From positions 7,413,913 through 7,477,912 of the forward strand of contig NZ_KK073874.1 of assembly GCF_000585375.1 (NCBI RefSeq): DNA of 64,000 nt. Direction: 5' to 3'. The stretch comes from Cryptosporangium arvum DSM 44712. Its GTDB lineage: Bacteria; Actinomycetota; Actinomycetes; Mycobacteriales; Cryptosporangiaceae. The position numbers and the translations under genes are program-made. The notes under the pieces were generated by a model. The model searched no databases and was not told the DNA's origin. It was given only the letters and a program-made list of their open reading frames with translations. Below, in pieces: positions 19,645-29,842 of this stretch (position 1 is its first letter; each line of letters starts with the position of its first letter).

Positions 19645-20721
19645 TTACTCGGCTCCGGCCAGGCGGGCCGCGTTGTCGGCCTCGGTGAGCGCGTTGAGCA
19701 CGCCGTCCAGGTCGCCGTCGAGCACCTGGTCGAGGTTGTAGGCCTTGTAGTTGACCCGGTGGTCGGAGATCCGGTTCTCCGGGAAGTTGTACGTACGCAC
19801 CCGCTCGGAGCGGTCGACCGTACGCACCTGGGAACGCCGGGCGTCGCTCGCGGCGGCGTCGGCGTCGGCCCGGGCGGCGGCCAGCAGCCGCGCGCGCAGG
19901 ATCCGCAGCGCCGACTCCTTGTTCTGCAGCTGGGACTTCTCGTTCTGACAGGAGACGACGATGCCGGTCGGGAGGTGCGTGATGCGCACCGCCGAGTCGG
20001 TCGTGTTGACGCTCTGCCCGCCCGGACCGGACGACCGGTAGACGTCGATCCGCAGGTCGTTCGGGTCGACCGTGACGTCGACCTCCTCGGCCTCCGGCAT
20101 GACCAGCACGCCCGCGGCCGACGTGTGGATGCGCCCCGCCGACTCGGTGACCGGCACCCGCTGCACGCGGTGGACGCCGCCCTCGAACTTCAGCCGCGAC
20201 CAGACACCGCCGTCCGCGCTCGGACGGCTCTTCACCGCGACCGAGACGTCCTTGTATCCGCCCAGGTCGGAGCCGGTGGCGTCGATGATCTCGGTCTTCC
20301 AGCCCTCACGCTCGGCGTAGCGGAGGTACATCCGGAGCAGGTCGCCGGCGAAGAGCGCGGACTCCTCGCCGCCCTCCCCTGCCTTGACCTCGAGGATGAC
20401 GTCCTTGCTGTCGTCGGGGTCGCGCGGCAGCAGCTGCTCACGCAGTTTCGCGTCCAGCGCCGGGAGCCGTTCGGCCAGCTCCTCGGCCTCGGCGGCGAAC
20501 GCCGGGTCGTCCGCGGCCAGCTCGCGGGCGGTCTCCAGGTCACCCTGCACCGCCTCGATCTCCCGGACGGTGGCCACGACCGGCCCCAGCTCGGCGTACC
20601 GGCGTCCGAGCTCGCGCGCGCGGCCCTGGTCGGCGTGGACCGCGGGGTCGGCGAGTTGCTGCTCGAGCGAGGCGTACTCCTCGAGGATCGAGGTCAGCCG
20701 GTCGGTGCGGGTGTCGGTCAT
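19645..20721 (-). CDS. prfA: Peptide chain release factor 1
   Basis: 358 residues from ATG at 20721 ([16 protein letters not shown]); the frame opens further upstream but that part lies over the rpmE terminator. The GGQ motif ([24 protein letters not shown]) inserts into the ribosomal peptidyl-transferase centre, and Gln is the PrmC methylation site. The stop-codon-reading domain precedes it ([23 protein letters not shown]). It terminates translation at UAA and UAG. Confidence 0.97.
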   Translation of the reverse strand: MTDTRTDRLTSILEEYASLEQQLADPAVHADQGRARELGRRYAELGPVVATVREIEAVQGDLETARELAADDPAFAAEAEELAERLPALDAKLREQLLPRDPDDSKDVILEVKAGEGGEESALFAGDLLRMYLRYAEREGWKTEIIDATGSDLGGYKDVSVAVKSRPSADGGVWSRLKFEGGVHRVQRVPVTESAGRIHTSAAGVLVMPEAEEVDVTVDPNDLRIDVYRSSGPGGQSVNTTDSAVRITHLPTGIVVSCQNEKSQLQNKESALRILRARLLAAARADADAAASDARRSQVRTVDRSERVRTYNFPENRISDHRVNYKAYNLDQVLDGDLDGVLNALTEADNAARLAGAE

Positions 20722-20762
20722 CAGGTCACTCCGGGCGTCAGGGGCGGACGAGCAATAACGAC

Positions 20763-20805
20763 GACGGCGCCCGCCCACCCCCGGAAGGGGCGGACGGGCG
20801 CCGTC
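20763..20805 (-). terminator. Intrinsic-type terminator after rpmE
   Basis: GACGGCGCCCG (20763-20773) pairs with CGGGCGCCGTC (20795-20805), extended inward by CC/GG and CCCC/GGGG pairs around a GGAA loop. It lies 7 bases after the rpmE stop in the leftward direction. The tail (GTTATTGC) is only moderately T-rich, so termination may be incomplete into prfA. Confidence 0.65.
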
Positions 20806-20811
20806 GGGACG

Positions 20812-21042
20812 CTACTTGTCGGACGCGCCGGCAGCCTGGCGCTTGCCGAAGCGGCGCTCGAACCGAGCCACGCGGCCACCGGTGTCGAGGATCTTCTGCT
20901 TGCCCGTGTAGAACGGGTGGCACTGCGAGCACACGTCGGCGTTGATCTGGCCGCCGGTAGCGGTGCTGCGCGTGGTGAACGTGCTCCCGCACGAGCAGAC
21001 GACCTGCGTCTCGACGTACTGCGGGTGGATATCGGGCTTCAT
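20812..21042 (-). CDS. rpmE: 50S ribosomal protein L31, zinc-binding (C+) form
   Basis: 76 residues from ATG with a strong ribosome binding site (GAGAAGAGG). It keeps the zinc-binding cysteines: CSCG near the N-terminus and CSQC in [16 protein letters not shown]. The ending [10 protein letters not shown] is variable. L31 bridges the ribosomal subunits. In zinc-limited actinobacteria this form is replaced by a C-minus paralogue under Zur; no Zur box is evident here. Confidence 0.97.
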   Translation of the reverse strand: MKPDIHPQYVETQVVCSCGSTFTTRSTATGGQINADVCSQCHPFYTGKQKILDTGGRVARFERRFGKRQAAGASDK

Positions 21043-21370
21043 GGTTCCTCTTCTCTCGTGGTCGCCGGGTCGCGGCCTCCAGGCGGAGCGCAGCGTGAAC
21101 CGGAACCGATGAGGTCCAGTGTGTCAGACGTATTGCCGCATCGAAAAACGCGCCCGCACCGGTCCGGCATTCCCGCACAGGTCAGGGACGTGGCCCGCGA
21201 GGCCGCAAGCGGCTCCAGAAGCTCCCCCGCCCCCGAAAGCGCCGGCAGCCGCACAACGCGCAGTCGCTGCCCCGCCGGTAGTGGCGATGGGCGTCCTCGT
21301 TATGACCGCAGTCACAGATCCGCTCGCGGCTCTCCACCACTCCCCCCTCGCTGGAGGGGAGGTTACCCAG
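21043..21370. other. 328-base intergenic region between rpmE and the GH16 gene
   Basis: Both flanking genes run leftward, so this holds the end of the GH16 transcript and the rpmE promoter and 5' leader. A weak hairpin (CCCCTC/GAGGGG around 21350-21364) lies just after the GH16 stop. I found no tRNA, no plausible conserved ORF and no convincing -35/-10 pair. Open frames crossing it on both strands lack protein-like composition. Confidence 0.5.
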
Positions 21371-22132
21371 TCAGGGCGCGCGCCGCGCGTACGCCACCAC
21401 CCAGTCGACCTGGAGATTGACGGTGGCCGGAGTGGTGGAATCCGGGCAACGCTGCCAGGTGTGACCGCAGTACCAGGCCTGGCTCTGCAGCGCGAGCGCC
21501 ATCGGCTGGTCCGGTACCCGGTCGTCGTGGATAGTGGCCCAGACCTTCCCGTCCAACGTGTACGCGATCCGTCCCGGCGTCCACTCGACGCCGACGACGT
21601 GCCACTGGCTGAAGTCGGCCGCGACCGAGTTCTCGATCTGCGAGCCGCCGATCGCGTGCACGGTGCCGTGCAACCGGTCCCGGCCGGCGCCGTTGTCCTC
21701 GGCGAAGTCGATCTCCGGCGGCCAACTGTCGTCGACCGGCCAGAGCAGGAACGCGTAGGCGATGCCCCGGCCGCGGTCGGCGCGGAACCGCACCTCGTAC
21801 TTGCCGTAGGTCTGCTTGAGGCTGCGCTGCGTGGAGATGCCGCCGGTGACCCACCGCTTACGCGCCTTCTGGTACGCGCCGCGGATCGTCAGCACACCGC
21901 CGGAGACCGTCACGTGGGCGGGGTCGAACCAGCCGGCCGGGTCGCCCGAGGGCTGGCCGTCGTAGGCGAGCCAGCGGTCGCTCAGCCGGGTGCCGGCGAA
22001 GTCGTCGCTCAGGACCCGGCGCCAGCCGGCCAGGTCCCCCGTCGGCATCGCGCTCTCGCGGGCGGGCACCCGACCCGTCCCACACCCCGCGAGCAGGGCA
22101 CAGACCAGCGCCAGACCCACCCACCGCCCCAT
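21371..22132 (-). CDS. Glycoside hydrolase family 16 lipoprotein
   Basis: 253 residues. An N-terminal lipoprotein signal ends in the lipobox LLAGC (Cys17), so it should be exported and membrane-anchored. The GH16 catalytic motif ExDxxE is present as PEIDFAED, with the surrounding YGKYEVRFRADRGRGIAYAFLLWP and WHVVGVEWTPGRIAYTLDG segments typical of beta-1,3(4)-glucanase-like members. The substrate could be beta-glucan or another polysaccharide. It lies between rho and rpmE, separated from rho by an intrinsic terminator, so it must have its own promoter within about 80 bases. Confidence 0.88.
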   Translation of the reverse strand: MGRWVGLALVCALLAGCGTGRVPARESAMPTGDLAGWRRVLSDDFAGTRLSDRWLAYDGQPSGDPAGWFDPAHVTVSGGVLTIRGAYQKARKRWVTGGISTQRSLKQTYGKYEVRFRADRGRGIAYAFLLWPVDDSWPPEIDFAEDNGAGRDRLHGTVHAIGGSQIENSVAADFSQWHVVGVEWTPGRIAYTLDGKVWATIHDDRVPDQPMALALQSQAWYCGHTWQRCPDSTTPATVNLQVDWVVAYARRAP

Positions 22133-22159
22133 GTCGGGAGCCTACCCATAACGGGCAAA

Positions 22160-22201
22160 AACGCCGCAAGCCGACCCCTTTCGAGGTCGGCTCGCGGCGT
22201 T
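22160..22201 (-). terminator. Intrinsic terminator of rho
   Basis: AACGCCGC-A-AGCCGACC (22160-22176) pairs with GGTCGGCT-C-GCGGCGTT (22185-22201), a 17-position stem with one mismatch and an 8-base loop. In the leftward direction it is followed at once by TTTTTG, giving a textbook Rho-independent terminator 10 bases after the rho stop. Confidence 0.9.
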
Positions 22202-22211
22202 CGGTGATACG

Positions 22212-24536
22212 TCAGTCGTTCGAGACCGTCGTCTTCTGCACCTGCATCAGGAACTCGATGTTCGTCGAGCTCTTGCGCAGCCGGTCGAGCAGCATCTCGA
22301 TCGCCTGCTGCGGCTCGAGCGCGTGCAGCACCCGGCGCAGCTTGTGCACGATGACCATCTCCTCCGGCGCCAGCAGGATCTCCTCCTTGCGGGTGCCGGA
22401 CGCGTCCACGTCGACCGCGGGGAAGACCCGCTTGTCGGCGATCTTGCGGTCGAGCTTGAGCTCGGCGTTACCCGTGCCCTTGAACTCCTCGAAGATGACC
22501 GTGTCCATGGTGGAACCGGTCTCCACCAGCGCGGTGGCGAGAATCGTCAGCGAGCCGCCGTTCTCGATGTTGCGCGCCGCGCCGAGGAACCGCTTCGGCG
22601 GGTAGAGCGCCGTCGAGTCGACACCACCGGACAGGATCCGGCCCGACGCCGGGGCCGCCAGGTTGTAGGCGCGGCCGAGACGGGTGATCGAGTCGAGCAG
22701 CACGACCACGTCGTGACCCAGCTCCACCAGGCGCTTCGCACGCTCGATGGAGAGCTCGGCCACCGTGGTGTGGTCGGACGGCGGGCGGTCGAACGTCGAG
22801 GCGATGACCTCGCCCTTCACCGACCGCTGCATGTCGGTGACCTCTTCGGGCCGCTCGTCGACGAGCACGACCATCAGGTAGCACTCGGGGTTGTTCTTCG
22901 CGATCGCGTTCGCGATGGCCTGCAGCACCGAGGTCTTGCCGGCCTTCGGCGGGGAGACGATCAGCGCCCGCTGGCCCTTGCCGATCGGCATGACCAGGTC
23001 GATGACCCGGGTGGTCATGATGTTCGGCTCGGTCTCCAGGCGGAGCCGCTCCTGCGGGTAGAGCGGCGTCAGCTTGTGGAACTCCGGACGCCGTCGCGCC
23101 TCCTCCGGCGGGACACCGTTGACGGTGTCGAGCCGCACCAGCGCGTTGTACTTGTCGCGCCGCTCGCCCTCGCGGGGCTGGCGGACGGCACCGGTGACCG
23201 CGTCACCGCGGCGCAGGCCGTTCTTGCGCACCTGCGACATCGAGACGTACACGTCGTTCGGGCCGGTCAGGTACCCCGACGTGCGGACGAACGCGTAGTT
23301 GTCGAGGATGTCGACGATGCCGGCGACCGGGATCAGGACGTCGTCGTCGGCGACCTGCGGCTGCTGCTCGTCGCCGCCGAAGCGCTCGGTGCGCTCGGCG
23401 CGGCCGCTGCCGCCGCGACGGTTGCGCTCGCGGAAGCGTCCGCGCCGGCGGCGGCCGCCGCCCTCGCCGTCGTCGTCGCCGTCCTGGTCGGCGTTCTGGT
23501 TGCGGTCGTTCTGGTTCTGACCGCGGTCGTTCTGGTTCTGGTTACGGTCGTTCTGACCGCGGTCGTTCTGGTTGCGGTCGTTCTGGTTGCGGTCGCGGTT
23601 GCGCTGGTTGCGGTCACCGCGGTCGGAACGCTCGCCGCTGTCGTCGCCGCCGCGTCCGCCCTGGCGGTCGCCGTCGGCGGCCGGACGACGGTCGCCGCGG
23701 GAGCGCTCGCGACGCTCTCCACCCTGGTTGTCCTCGCGGTCGCCGCGCTGGTTGTCGTCGCGGTCGCCGCGCTGACTGTCCTCGCCGTCGCCGCGCTCGG
23801 AACGGTCACCGCGGTCGTTGCGGTCGCCCCGGGCGTTGCGGTCGCCACGGTCGGCACGGTCACCGCGGTCGCGACGGCTGCGCTGGCCGGTGTCCTCGCT
23901 GGTCGGGGCCTCGGTGACGTCACCGGTGGGGGCCGGCCGCTCGACGGGGGCCGGCGGCGCGGTCTCGGCCGGCGCGGACGCCTGGGCCGGAGCGGACGCC
24001 TGCGGCTCCGCGGTCACGACCGGGGCGGCCGACGCGGCGGGCGCGTCATTGACGGGCGCACCGGCGGCGCGGGTCGCGGCCCGGCGACGGCGGGTGGGAG
24101 CGGCGGCAGCCACTGCGGGCTCCGCCTCCACCGGCAGTGCCTGCTGAGATTGGGCGGGCTGCTCGGCGGGCACGTCGGCCGCGGCGGCCCGGGGCGCGGG
24201 CACGGTCTTGCGAACGGACGCGGGCTTCTCGGCCTTGGCCTTGGGGGCGGCGGGCGACTCGGCCGGCGTTCCGGTCTGGCGGGCCTCGATCAGGGCCACG
24301 AGTTCGCTCTTACGCATGCGGGCGGTGCCCGGAATGCCGAGTTCAGCAGCCATTCGCTGCAGCTCGGGAAGGAGCTTTCCCGACAAACCCCCCGCCCGAC
24401 GACGAGGCTTGGCCGCCGGGGCGTCGGCCGCGGCGGCACCTGCCCCGTCGGCGGCGGCCGTCGGCGCGGGCGCCAGGGTGCCCGCCGCCGCAGAAGCGTC
24501 CTGCGACTGAGGGGCGATATCTGTGGTGTCGCTCAA
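22212..24536 (-). CDS. rho: Transcription termination factor Rho with long repeat-rich insertion
   Basis: 774 residues from TTG at 24536, far longer than E. coli Rho (419). Order: Ala/Pro-rich start; Rho N-terminal domain (about 50-88, [25 protein letters not shown]); a disordered region (about 90-380) with RGDR/NDRGD and NQNDRGQ repeats; cold-shock RNA-binding domain ([29 protein letters not shown]); ATPase domain with Walker A ([12 protein letters not shown]), Q-loop and R-loop ([19 protein letters not shown]). The hexamer threads RNA and stops transcription. Such insertions are known in high-GC Gram-positive Rho and raise RNA affinity; the extreme N/Q richness here is notable. The thrB-rho order is conserved. 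Confidence 0.97.
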   Translation of the reverse strand: MSDTTDIAPQSQDASAAAGTLAPAPTAAADGAGAAAADAPAAKPRRRAGGLSGKLLPELQRMAAELGIPGTARMRKSELVALIEARQTGTPAESPAAPKAKAEKPASVRKTVPAPRAAAADVPAEQPAQSQQALPVEAEPAVAAAAPTRRRRAATRAAGAPVNDAPAASAAPVVTAEPQASAPAQASAPAETAPPAPVERPAPTGDVTEAPTSEDTGQRSRRDRGDRADRGDRNARGDRNDRGDRSERGDGEDSQRGDRDDNQRGDREDNQGGERRERSRGDRRPAADGDRQGGRGGDDSGERSDRGDRNQRNRDRNQNDRNQNDRGQNDRNQNQNDRGQNQNDRNQNADQDGDDDGEGGGRRRRGRFRERNRRGGSGRAERTERFGGDEQQPQVADDDVLIPVAGIVDILDNYAFVRTSGYLTGPNDVYVSMSQVRKNGLRRGDAVTGAVRQPREGERRDKYNALVRLDTVNGVPPEEARRRPEFHKLTPLYPQERLRLETEPNIMTTRVIDLVMPIGKGQRALIVSPPKAGKTSVLQAIANAIAKNNPECYLMVVLVDERPEEVTDMQRSVKGEVIASTFDRPPSDHTTVAELSIERAKRLVELGHDVVVLLDSITRLGRAYNLAAPASGRILSGGVDSTALYPPKRFLGAARNIENGGSLTILATALVETGSTMDTVIFEEFKGTGNAELKLDRKIADKRVFPAVDVDASGTRKEEILLAPEEMVIVHKLRRVLHALEPQQAIEMLLDRLRKSSTNIEFLMQVQKTTVSND
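23491..23880 (-). repeat. Low-complexity repeats inside rho (N/Q/R/D-rich)
   Basis: This stretch encodes two kinds of repeat. At 23491-23613 are short units of the form NQNDR or GQNDRNQ, made from near-identical GTTCTGGTT-type 9-15-base blocks. At 23700-23880 are [13 protein letters not shown] and ERGDR units. The DNA repeats are imperfect and stay in frame. Slippage could change their number between strains. Confidence 0.85.
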
Positions 24537-24937
24537 TGGGGGTCCTTCCCTGCGACGGGCGACGGCTGGATTAGCCGTACGGCCGGGTATGGAGCACCGG
24601 TCTCACGACCGGTCTTGAGACCACCCGCCAACAGACGGATGGTTCCGGGGACAACCGCGCCTGACCACCTCTGAGGGTGCCGTGGTGGAGCGCTCTCTGG
24701 CTCGACCTCAGCGCCGGTTGCGGTCAGGTGCCGCTCCCGCTGCTTCGGTTGGAGTTGCCGGCGGGAGCTCTAAGAAGACACTCGGCCCGGCGTGATCGCG
24801 CGCCCGAGGGCGGCTGTGCTGCCTAGCAGCGTAGACGTCCAAGTCCACTCGCAGCAACACATCCCGCCACCGGCGTGTTCCCATCGGCACCTGGGCGGCG
24901 TCGAGGAACTTGTGCGGACTAAGTCACACCCGCATCA
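24537..24937 (-). promoter_or_regulatory. 401-base rho leader and thrB-rho intergenic region
   Basis: No gene is visible. It holds several hairpins: ACGGCT/AGCCGT (24562-24578), ACCGGTC/GACCGGT (24596-24613) and an alternative GGTCTC/GAGACC (24599-24622) that cannot form together with the second, plus GCTCCCGC/GCGGGAGC (24733-24768). GGAAGG lies 8 bases before the rho TTG as a ribosome binding site. Long leaders with Rho-dependent autoregulation are known for rho genes; that this one works so is inference. The thrB transcript must end here too. Confidence 0.5.
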
Positions 24938-25876
24938 CTACTGGTCACGGCTCCGTTCCCGGATAACCACCGCGCCGGACGTCGAAACGTCCACCGCGGT
25001 CACCGCAAAAATAGCCGAACCGGCGACCTTCGTCGCAATCGCCTCCACGTCGTCCGTGGACGGCGTCGGCGCGAACGCCAGCACGGTCGGTCCGGCTCCG
25101 CTGACGACGGCCGGAATACCCGCGGCGCGCAGGGCGTCGACGAGCTCGAGGCTCGGGGGCATCGAGGGGCGGCGGTAGTCCTGGTGCAGCCAGTCCCTGG
25201 TGGCCGGCAGCAGCAGCTCCGGGGCCGCGGTCAGTGCCCTGACCAGCAGCGCGGCCCGTCCCGCGTTGGCCGCGGCCTCGGCGTGCGGCACTTCGGCCGG
25301 CAACAGGCCGCGGCTCGCGGCGGTGTAGCCGCGCGTCGCGGGGACGCAGATCACCGGGTGCACACCGGCCGCCGGTTCCATCCGGGTCGCGTGCGCCCGA
25401 CCGGTCCCCTCGTCCGTCCACGCGATCGTGACGCCACCCAGCAGACAGGGCGCGACGTTGTCGGGGTGGCCCTCGATCTCGGCGGCCAGCGCGAGCGCGT
25501 CCGCGTCGTCCAGGAGCTCGGTGCCGTTCTCGACCAGGCCGCGCGCCGCCACGATGCCGCCGACCACCGCGGCCGACGACGAGCCCAGCCCGCGGGCCTG
25601 CGGGATCCGGTTCACGCAGCGCAGACGCAGGCCCGGCGGCTGACCGCCGAGCCGGTCGAACGCGGCCCGGGCCGCACGCACCAGCAGGTGACGCTCGTCG
25701 CGCGGCAGGTCCTCGGCGCCCTCACCGGCCAGCTCGACGGTGAGCCCGTGGTCGGCGACCGCCAACTCGATCTCGTCGTAGCGGCTCAGCGCCGCTCCGA
25801 GTGCGTCGTAGCCGGGCCCGATGTTCGCCGTCGTCGCCGGTGGCCGCACGACCACCGGCGACGAAACGAAACTCAC
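24938..25876 (-). CDS. thrB: Homoserine kinase
   Basis: 312 residues from GTG. The GHMP-kinase ATP loop is [17 protein letters not shown], preceded by the first motif ([20 protein letters not shown]) and followed by a C-terminal AGPTVLAF ([13 protein letters not shown]) strand. It phosphorylates homoserine for threonine synthase. It overlaps thrC by 4 bases (GTGA), so translation is coupled; it is last in the argS-lysA-hom-thrC-thrB operon. Confidence 0.97.
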   Translation of the reverse strand: MSFVSSPVVVRPPATTANIGPGYDALGAALSRYDEIELAVADHGLTVELAGEGAEDLPRDERHLLVRAARAAFDRLGGQPPGLRLRCVNRIPQARGLGSSSAAVVGGIVAARGLVENGTELLDDADALALAAEIEGHPDNVAPCLLGGVTIAWTDEGTGRAHATRMEPAAGVHPVICVPATRGYTAASRGLLPAEVPHAEAAANAGRAALLVRALTAAPELLLPATRDWLHQDYRRPSMPPSLELVDALRAAGIPAVVSGAGPTVLAFAPTPSTDDVEAIATKVAGSAIFAVTAVDVSTSGAVVIRERSRDQ

Positions 25877-26961
25877 GCGAGGCCCAGCTCGGCGGCCGCG
25901 ACGGCGGCGTCGACGGCGACGGTGCGGGGCGCCGGGGCACCCGAGATGGCCCAGTCGGGGTCCTTCAGCCCGTTGCCGGTGACCGTGCAGACGACCCGCT
26001 GGCCGCGCTCCAGCGTTCCGGCCTCGGACGCGGCGAGCAGCCCGGCCACCGACGCCGCCGACGCGGGCTCGACGAACACCGCCTCCGAGCGCGCGAGCAG
26101 CCGGTACGCCGCCAGGATCTGCCGGTCGGTGACGGCCTCGATGTTGCCGCCCGACTCGTCGCGGGCCGCGACGGCCTTCGTCCAGGACGCCGGGTTGCCG
26201 ATCCGGATCGCGGTCGCGATCGTCGACGGCTCGCGTACGACCTCACCGGAGACCAGCGGCGCCGCGCCTGCGGCCTGGAAACCACGCATGACCGGCCGCT
26301 TCGACGCCCAGCCGTGCCCGTGCGCCTGCACGTAGCCGCGCCAGTACGCGGTGATGTTGCCGGCGTTGCCGACCGGAAGGAAGTGCGCGTCGGGAGCGTC
26401 GCCGAGCGCGTCGACGATCTCGAACGACGCGGTCTTCTGCCCCTCGAGCCGGAACTCGTTGGTGGAGTTGACCAGGCTGACCGGGTAGTCCATCGCGAGC
26501 TTCGACGCCAGCTGCAGGCAGTCGTCGAAGTTGCCGTCGACCTGCAGCAGCTTCGCGCCGTAGACGAGGGCCTGCGCCATCTTGCCGAGCGCGATCTTGC
26601 CCTGCGGCACGAGCACGGCGCAGACCAGGCCGGCGCGCGCCGCGTACGCCGCGGCCGACGCCGAGGTGTTGCCGGTCGACGCGCAGATCACCGCCTTGGC
26701 GCCCTCTTCGACGGCCTTGGTGATCGCCAGCGTCATCCCGCGGTCCTTGAACGACCCGGTCGGGTTGGCGCCCTCGATCTTGAGGTAGACCTCGCACCCG
26801 GTGCGGTCGGAGAGGATCGGAGCCGGGAAGAGCGGCGTCCCGCCTTCGCGCAGGGTGATCACCGGTGTGTCGTCGGAGACCGGAAGGAACTCCCGGTACT
26901 CCTCGATGATGCCGCGCCAGGCCGGTCTCGACCCGCTCCTGGTGGTTCCGGCCGGAATCAC
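25873..26961 (-). CDS. thrC: Threonine synthase
   Basis: 362 residues from GTG. The PLP-binding Lys is in [20 protein letters not shown], and the phosphate-binding loop follows as [18 protein letters not shown] and [16 protein letters not shown]. It converts O-phosphohomoserine to threonine. It is the short class of about 350 residues without an N-terminal extension. It overlaps both hom and thrB by 4 bases. Confidence 0.97.
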   Translation of the reverse strand: MIPAGTTRSGSRPAWRGIIEEYREFLPVSDDTPVITLREGGTPLFPAPILSDRTGCEVYLKIEGANPTGSFKDRGMTLAITKAVEEGAKAVICASTGNTSASAAAYAARAGLVCAVLVPQGKIALGKMAQALVYGAKLLQVDGNFDDCLQLASKLAMDYPVSLVNSTNEFRLEGQKTASFEIVDALGDAPDAHFLPVGNAGNITAYWRGYVQAHGHGWASKRPVMRGFQAAGAAPLVSGEVVREPSTIATAIRIGNPASWTKAVAARDESGGNIEAVTDRQILAAYRLLARSEAVFVEPASAASVAGLLAASEAGTLERGQRVVCTVTGNGLKDPDWAISGAPAPRTVAVDAAVAAAELGLA

Positions 26962-28283
26962 TTGACCTCTCCCCCTTCGACCCGCATGACGCTGACGACG
27001 TTCCGGACGATCGGCAGCTCGCGCAACGCGTCCACGGTGGCCGCGAGCGCGGCGTCGGTGGCGATGTGCGTCACGATCACGAGCGTCGCGTCGTCGCCAC
27101 GGCCCTCCTGGCGGACCGTGGAGATGCTCACGTCGTGGCCGGCGAAGGCGGCCGCCACCTCGGAGAGCACACCCGCCTTGTCCGCGACGTCGAGCGAGAT
27201 GTGGTACCGCGTCCGCGCCTCGGCGACCGTCCGGATACGCAGGTCGGCGTAGGGCGACTCAGCGGTGGTGCGGGCACCGGCCAGCCGGTTGCGCGCCACC
27301 GCGACCAGGTCGCCCACCACCGCGCTCGCGGTGGGCGCGCCCCCGGCGCCCCGCCCGTAGAACATGAGCTGACCAGCGGCGTCGGCCTCGACGAACACCG
27401 CGTTGAACGCGTCGCCGACCGACGAGAGCGGGTGGGAACGCGGCAGCATCGCCGGGTGCACGCGCACGCTCACCGACTCGCCGCCGCCCTCGTCGAGGTG
27501 CCGTTCGGCGATGCAGAGCAGCTTCACCGTCGAGCCCATCGCCTTCGCGCTGGCCACGTCGGCCGCGGTGACCTCGGTGATGCCCTCGCGGTAGACGTCG
27601 GCCGCGGTGACCCGGGTGTGGAAGGCCAGCGACGCGAGGATCGCGGCCTTCGCCCCGGCGTCGAACCCTTCCACGTCCGCGGTCGGGTCGGCCTCCGCGT
27701 AGCCCAGCTCGGTGGCCTCGTCCAGCGCCTCGTTGAAGCCGGCGCCGGTGGCGTCCATCTGGGAAAGGATGTAGTTGGTCGTGCCGTTGACGATGCCGGT
27801 GACCCGGGTGATCCGGTCGCCGTGCAGCGACTCGCGCAGCGGGCGGATGATCGGGATCGCGGCGGCGACCGCGGCCTCGTAGTAGAGGTCGGCTCCGCCG
27901 GCCGCGGCGGCGTCCTGGAGCGTCGCGCCGTCCTCGGCCAGCAGCGCCTTGTTCGCGCTCACCACCGACTTGCCGGCCTTCAACGCGGCGACCAGCCAGC
28001 TGCGCGCCGGCTCGATGCCCCCGACGACCTCGACGACCAGGTCGACGTCCTCGCGCACCGCCAGCCCGTGCGCGTCCGTGGTGAACAGCGCCGGGTCGAT
28101 GCCCAGGTCACCGCGGTCGCGACCACTGCGGCGCACGGCGATCCCGGCGATCTCCAGCGGCGCGCCGATGCGCGCGCGCAGGTCGTCGGACTGGGTCAGT
28201 AGTAGACGGACGACCTCGCGGCCGACCGTGCCGCAACCGAGGATCGCCACCTTCAGCGGGGTCTTGGCCGGCTCCTTGCTCAT
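26958..28283 (-). CDS. hom: Homoserine dehydrogenase
   Basis: 441 residues. The NAD(P)-binding motif [15 protein letters not shown] is at the N-terminus. The catalytic domain contains [20 protein letters not shown] and [16 protein letters not shown]-terminal ACT domain (about 355-440, [29 protein letters not shown]) should confer feedback inhibition by threonine. It reduces aspartate semialdehyde to homoserine. It overlaps lysA and thrC by 4 bases. Confidence 0.97.
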   Translation of the reverse strand: MSKEPAKTPLKVAILGCGTVGREVVRLLLTQSDDLRARIGAPLEIAGIAVRRSGRDRGDLGIDPALFTTDAHGLAVREDVDLVVEVVGGIEPARSWLVAALKAGKSVVSANKALLAEDGATLQDAAAAGGADLYYEAAVAAAIPIIRPLRESLHGDRITRVTGIVNGTTNYILSQMDATGAGFNEALDEATELGYAEADPTADVEGFDAGAKAAILASLAFHTRVTAADVYREGITEVTAADVASAKAMGSTVKLLCIAERHLDEGGGESVSVRVHPAMLPRSHPLSSVGDAFNAVFVEADAAGQLMFYGRGAGGAPTASAVVGDLVAVARNRLAGARTTAESPYADLRIRTVAEARTRYHISLDVADKAGVLSEVAAAFAGHDVSISTVRQEGRGDDATLVIVTHIATDAALAATVDALRELPIVRNVVSVMRVEGGEVK

Positions 28284-29668
28284 CCGACGTCCAGCCGCAT
28301 GAGGTCGTCCTCCGTCTCCCGGCGGACCAGGACCGTGGCGGCCCCGTCCGCCACCGCGACCACGGGTGGGCGCGGTGTGTGGTTGTAGTTACTCGCCATG
28401 CTCCGGCAGTACGCGCCGGTCGCGGCGACGGCCAGCAGATCACCGGGCACCGTGTCGGAGGGTAGCCAGACGTCCTTCACGACGACGTCGCCGCTCTCGC
28501 AGTGCCGCCCGACGACACGGGCCAGCATCGGGGGCGCGTCGCTGGCGCGCGAGGCCAGCGCGCACGTGTACTCGGCGTCGTAGAGCGCGGTGCGCAGGTT
28601 GTCGCTCATCCCACCGTCGACGCTCACGTAGGTGCGGGTGCCGCTCCCGGTCTCGACCGGCTTGACCGTGCCCACCTCGTAGAGCGTGACGCCGGTCGGG
28701 CCGACGATCGCGCGACCGGGCTCGACCGCCAGCCGCGGCACCGGGAGACCGGCGGTCGTGCACTCGGTCTCGACGATGCGACGCAGTTCCTTCGCCACCC
28801 CGCCGACGTCCAGCGGGGCGTCCCCGTCGACGTAGGCGATGCCCAGGCCGCCACCGAGGTCCAACTCGGGCAGCTCGACGCCGTGCTCGTCGCGGATCTG
28901 CTTGAGCAGCCCGACGAGCCGGTGCGCGGACACCTCGAAGCCGGACGTGTCGAAGATCTGCGAGCCGATGTGGCTGTGCAGGCCGACCAGCTCCAGGCCG
29001 GGCTGACGCAGGACGCGCGCCACCGCCTCGGCGGCCTCCCCGCCGGAGAGGGAGAAGCCGAACTTCTGGTCCTCGTGGGCGGTGGCGATGTACTCGTGCG
29101 TGTGTGCCTCGACACCGACCGTGACCCGGACCAGCACCTTCACGGTCTTGCCGGCCCGCTGCGCCTCGGCGGCGAGCCGGACGATCTCGACGTAGGAGTC
29201 GAGCACGACCCGGCCGACGTTCTCGTCCACCGCGCGCCGGAGCTCGGCGTGCGACTTGTTGTTGCCGTGCAGCGCGATCTTCTCCGGCGGGAAGCCGGCC
29301 GACAGGGCGACGGTGAGCTCTCCCCCGGTGCAGACGTCCAGGTGGAGGCCCTCCTCGTTGACCCAGCGGGCCACCCCGCGGCTGAGGAACGCCTTGCCGG
29401 CGTAGAACACGTCGCCGCCGGTGAAGGCCTCCGCGTAGCCCCGGGCGCGGGCGCGGAAGTCACCCTCGTCGAGCACGATCGCGGGGGTGCCGTGCTCGGC
29501 CGCGAGGTCACGCACGTCGATGCCACCGAGGTGCAGGACGCCGTTCTCGCGGGTGGCCGACCGCGGCCAGATCGCCGGGTCGAGCTCGTTGAGGTCGGTC
29601 TTCGGCCCGCCGAGGTGCGCGGCAGGCAGCACCTCGGCGTGCCGGGGCCCGGCGGGGTGCGCTCTCAC
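28280..29668 (-). CDS. lysA: Diaminopimelate decarboxylase
   Basis: 462 residues from GTG at 29668, which lies within ATGTGA after a GAGGGGG ribosome binding site. The PLP Lys is in [13 protein letters not shown], with [24 protein letters not shown] and [15 protein letters not shown] marking the alanine-racemase-like barrel, and [15 protein letters not shown] the C-terminal active-site strand. It makes lysine from meso-diaminopimelate. Its start is preceded by three 59-base repeats; in the ancestral arrangement the argS TGA probably overlapped this GTG directly. Confidence 0.97.
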   Translation of the reverse strand: MRAHPAGPRHAEVLPAAHLGGPKTDLNELDPAIWPRSATRENGVLHLGGIDVRDLAAEHGTPAIVLDEGDFRARARGYAEAFTGGDVFYAGKAFLSRGVARWVNEEGLHLDVCTGGELTVALSAGFPPEKIALHGNNKSHAELRRAVDENVGRVVLDSYVEIVRLAAEAQRAGKTVKVLVRVTVGVEAHTHEYIATAHEDQKFGFSLSGGEAAEAVARVLRQPGLELVGLHSHIGSQIFDTSGFEVSAHRLVGLLKQIRDEHGVELPELDLGGGLGIAYVDGDAPLDVGGVAKELRRIVETECTTAGLPVPRLAVEPGRAIVGPTGVTLYEVGTVKPVETGSGTRTYVSVDGGMSDNLRTALYDAEYTCALASRASDAPPMLARVVGRHCESGDVVVKDVWLPSDTVPGDLLAVAATGAYCRSMASNYNHTPRPPVVAVADGAATVLVRRETEDDLMRLDVG

Positions 29669-29727
29669 ATCCGCCCCCTCGGGTGCGCGACAGCGGTGAC
29701 GCTCGGCGTCCGACGACGGCGGTTCAC
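29665..29727 (-). CDS. Mini-ORF 3, 20 residues, overlapping the lysA start
   Basis: GTG to TGA, encoding the same Arg-rich peptide as the two upstream copies except Ala to Val ([10 protein letters not shown] end). Its TGA (29667-29665) overlaps the lysA GTG (29668-29666), so a ribosome finishing it sits on the lysA start. A GAGGGGG ribosome binding site precedes its GTG. Existence of the peptide is inferred from layout. Confidence 0.4.
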   Translation of the reverse strand: MNRRRRTPSVTAVAHPRGRM

Positions 29728-29842
29728 ATTCGCCCCCTCGGGTGCGCGGCAGCGGTGACGCTCGGCGTCCGACGACGGCGGTTCACATTCGCCCCCTCGG
29801 GTGCGCGGCAGCGGTGACGCTCGGCGTCCGACGACGGCGGTT
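29666..29842 (-). repeat. Three tandem 59-bp repeats between argS and lysA
   Basis: CACAT landmarks occur at 29666, 29725, 29784 and 29843, giving an exact 59-base period. Copies 1 and 2 (next to argS) are identical; the copy next to lysA differs at two positions. Each unit carries one ribosome binding site (GAGGGGG), one ATGTGA stop/start junction and one 20-codon frame. This looks like duplication of the lysA translation-initiation region. Confidence 0.95.
29724..29786 (-). CDS. Mini-ORF 2, 20 residues, in the argS-lysA spacer
   Basis: GTG to TGA, encoding [20 protein letters not shown], identical to mini-ORF 1. The stop overlaps the GTG of mini-ORF 3 and the start overlaps the stop of mini-ORF 1. 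The four consecutive Arg codons are CGC CGT CGT CGG. Confidence 0.4.
   Translation of the reverse strand: MNRRRRTPSVTAAAHPRGRM

Noticed and set aside
23491-23880. Short repeats in rho considered as a CRISPR or integron array
   Set aside because: The repeats are in-frame codons for a low-complexity protein region with no spacer structure.
22323-24674. A 783-codon rightward frame antisense to rho
   Set aside because: Composed of repetitive Val/Ala/Leu stretches that mirror the rho repeat codons. Rho is unmistakable on the other strand.
29666-29842. Tandem 59-bp repeats considered as a CRISPR array
   Set aside because: The copies are contiguous without unique spacers, and the unit is explained by duplication of the lysA start region. 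No cas genes are present.
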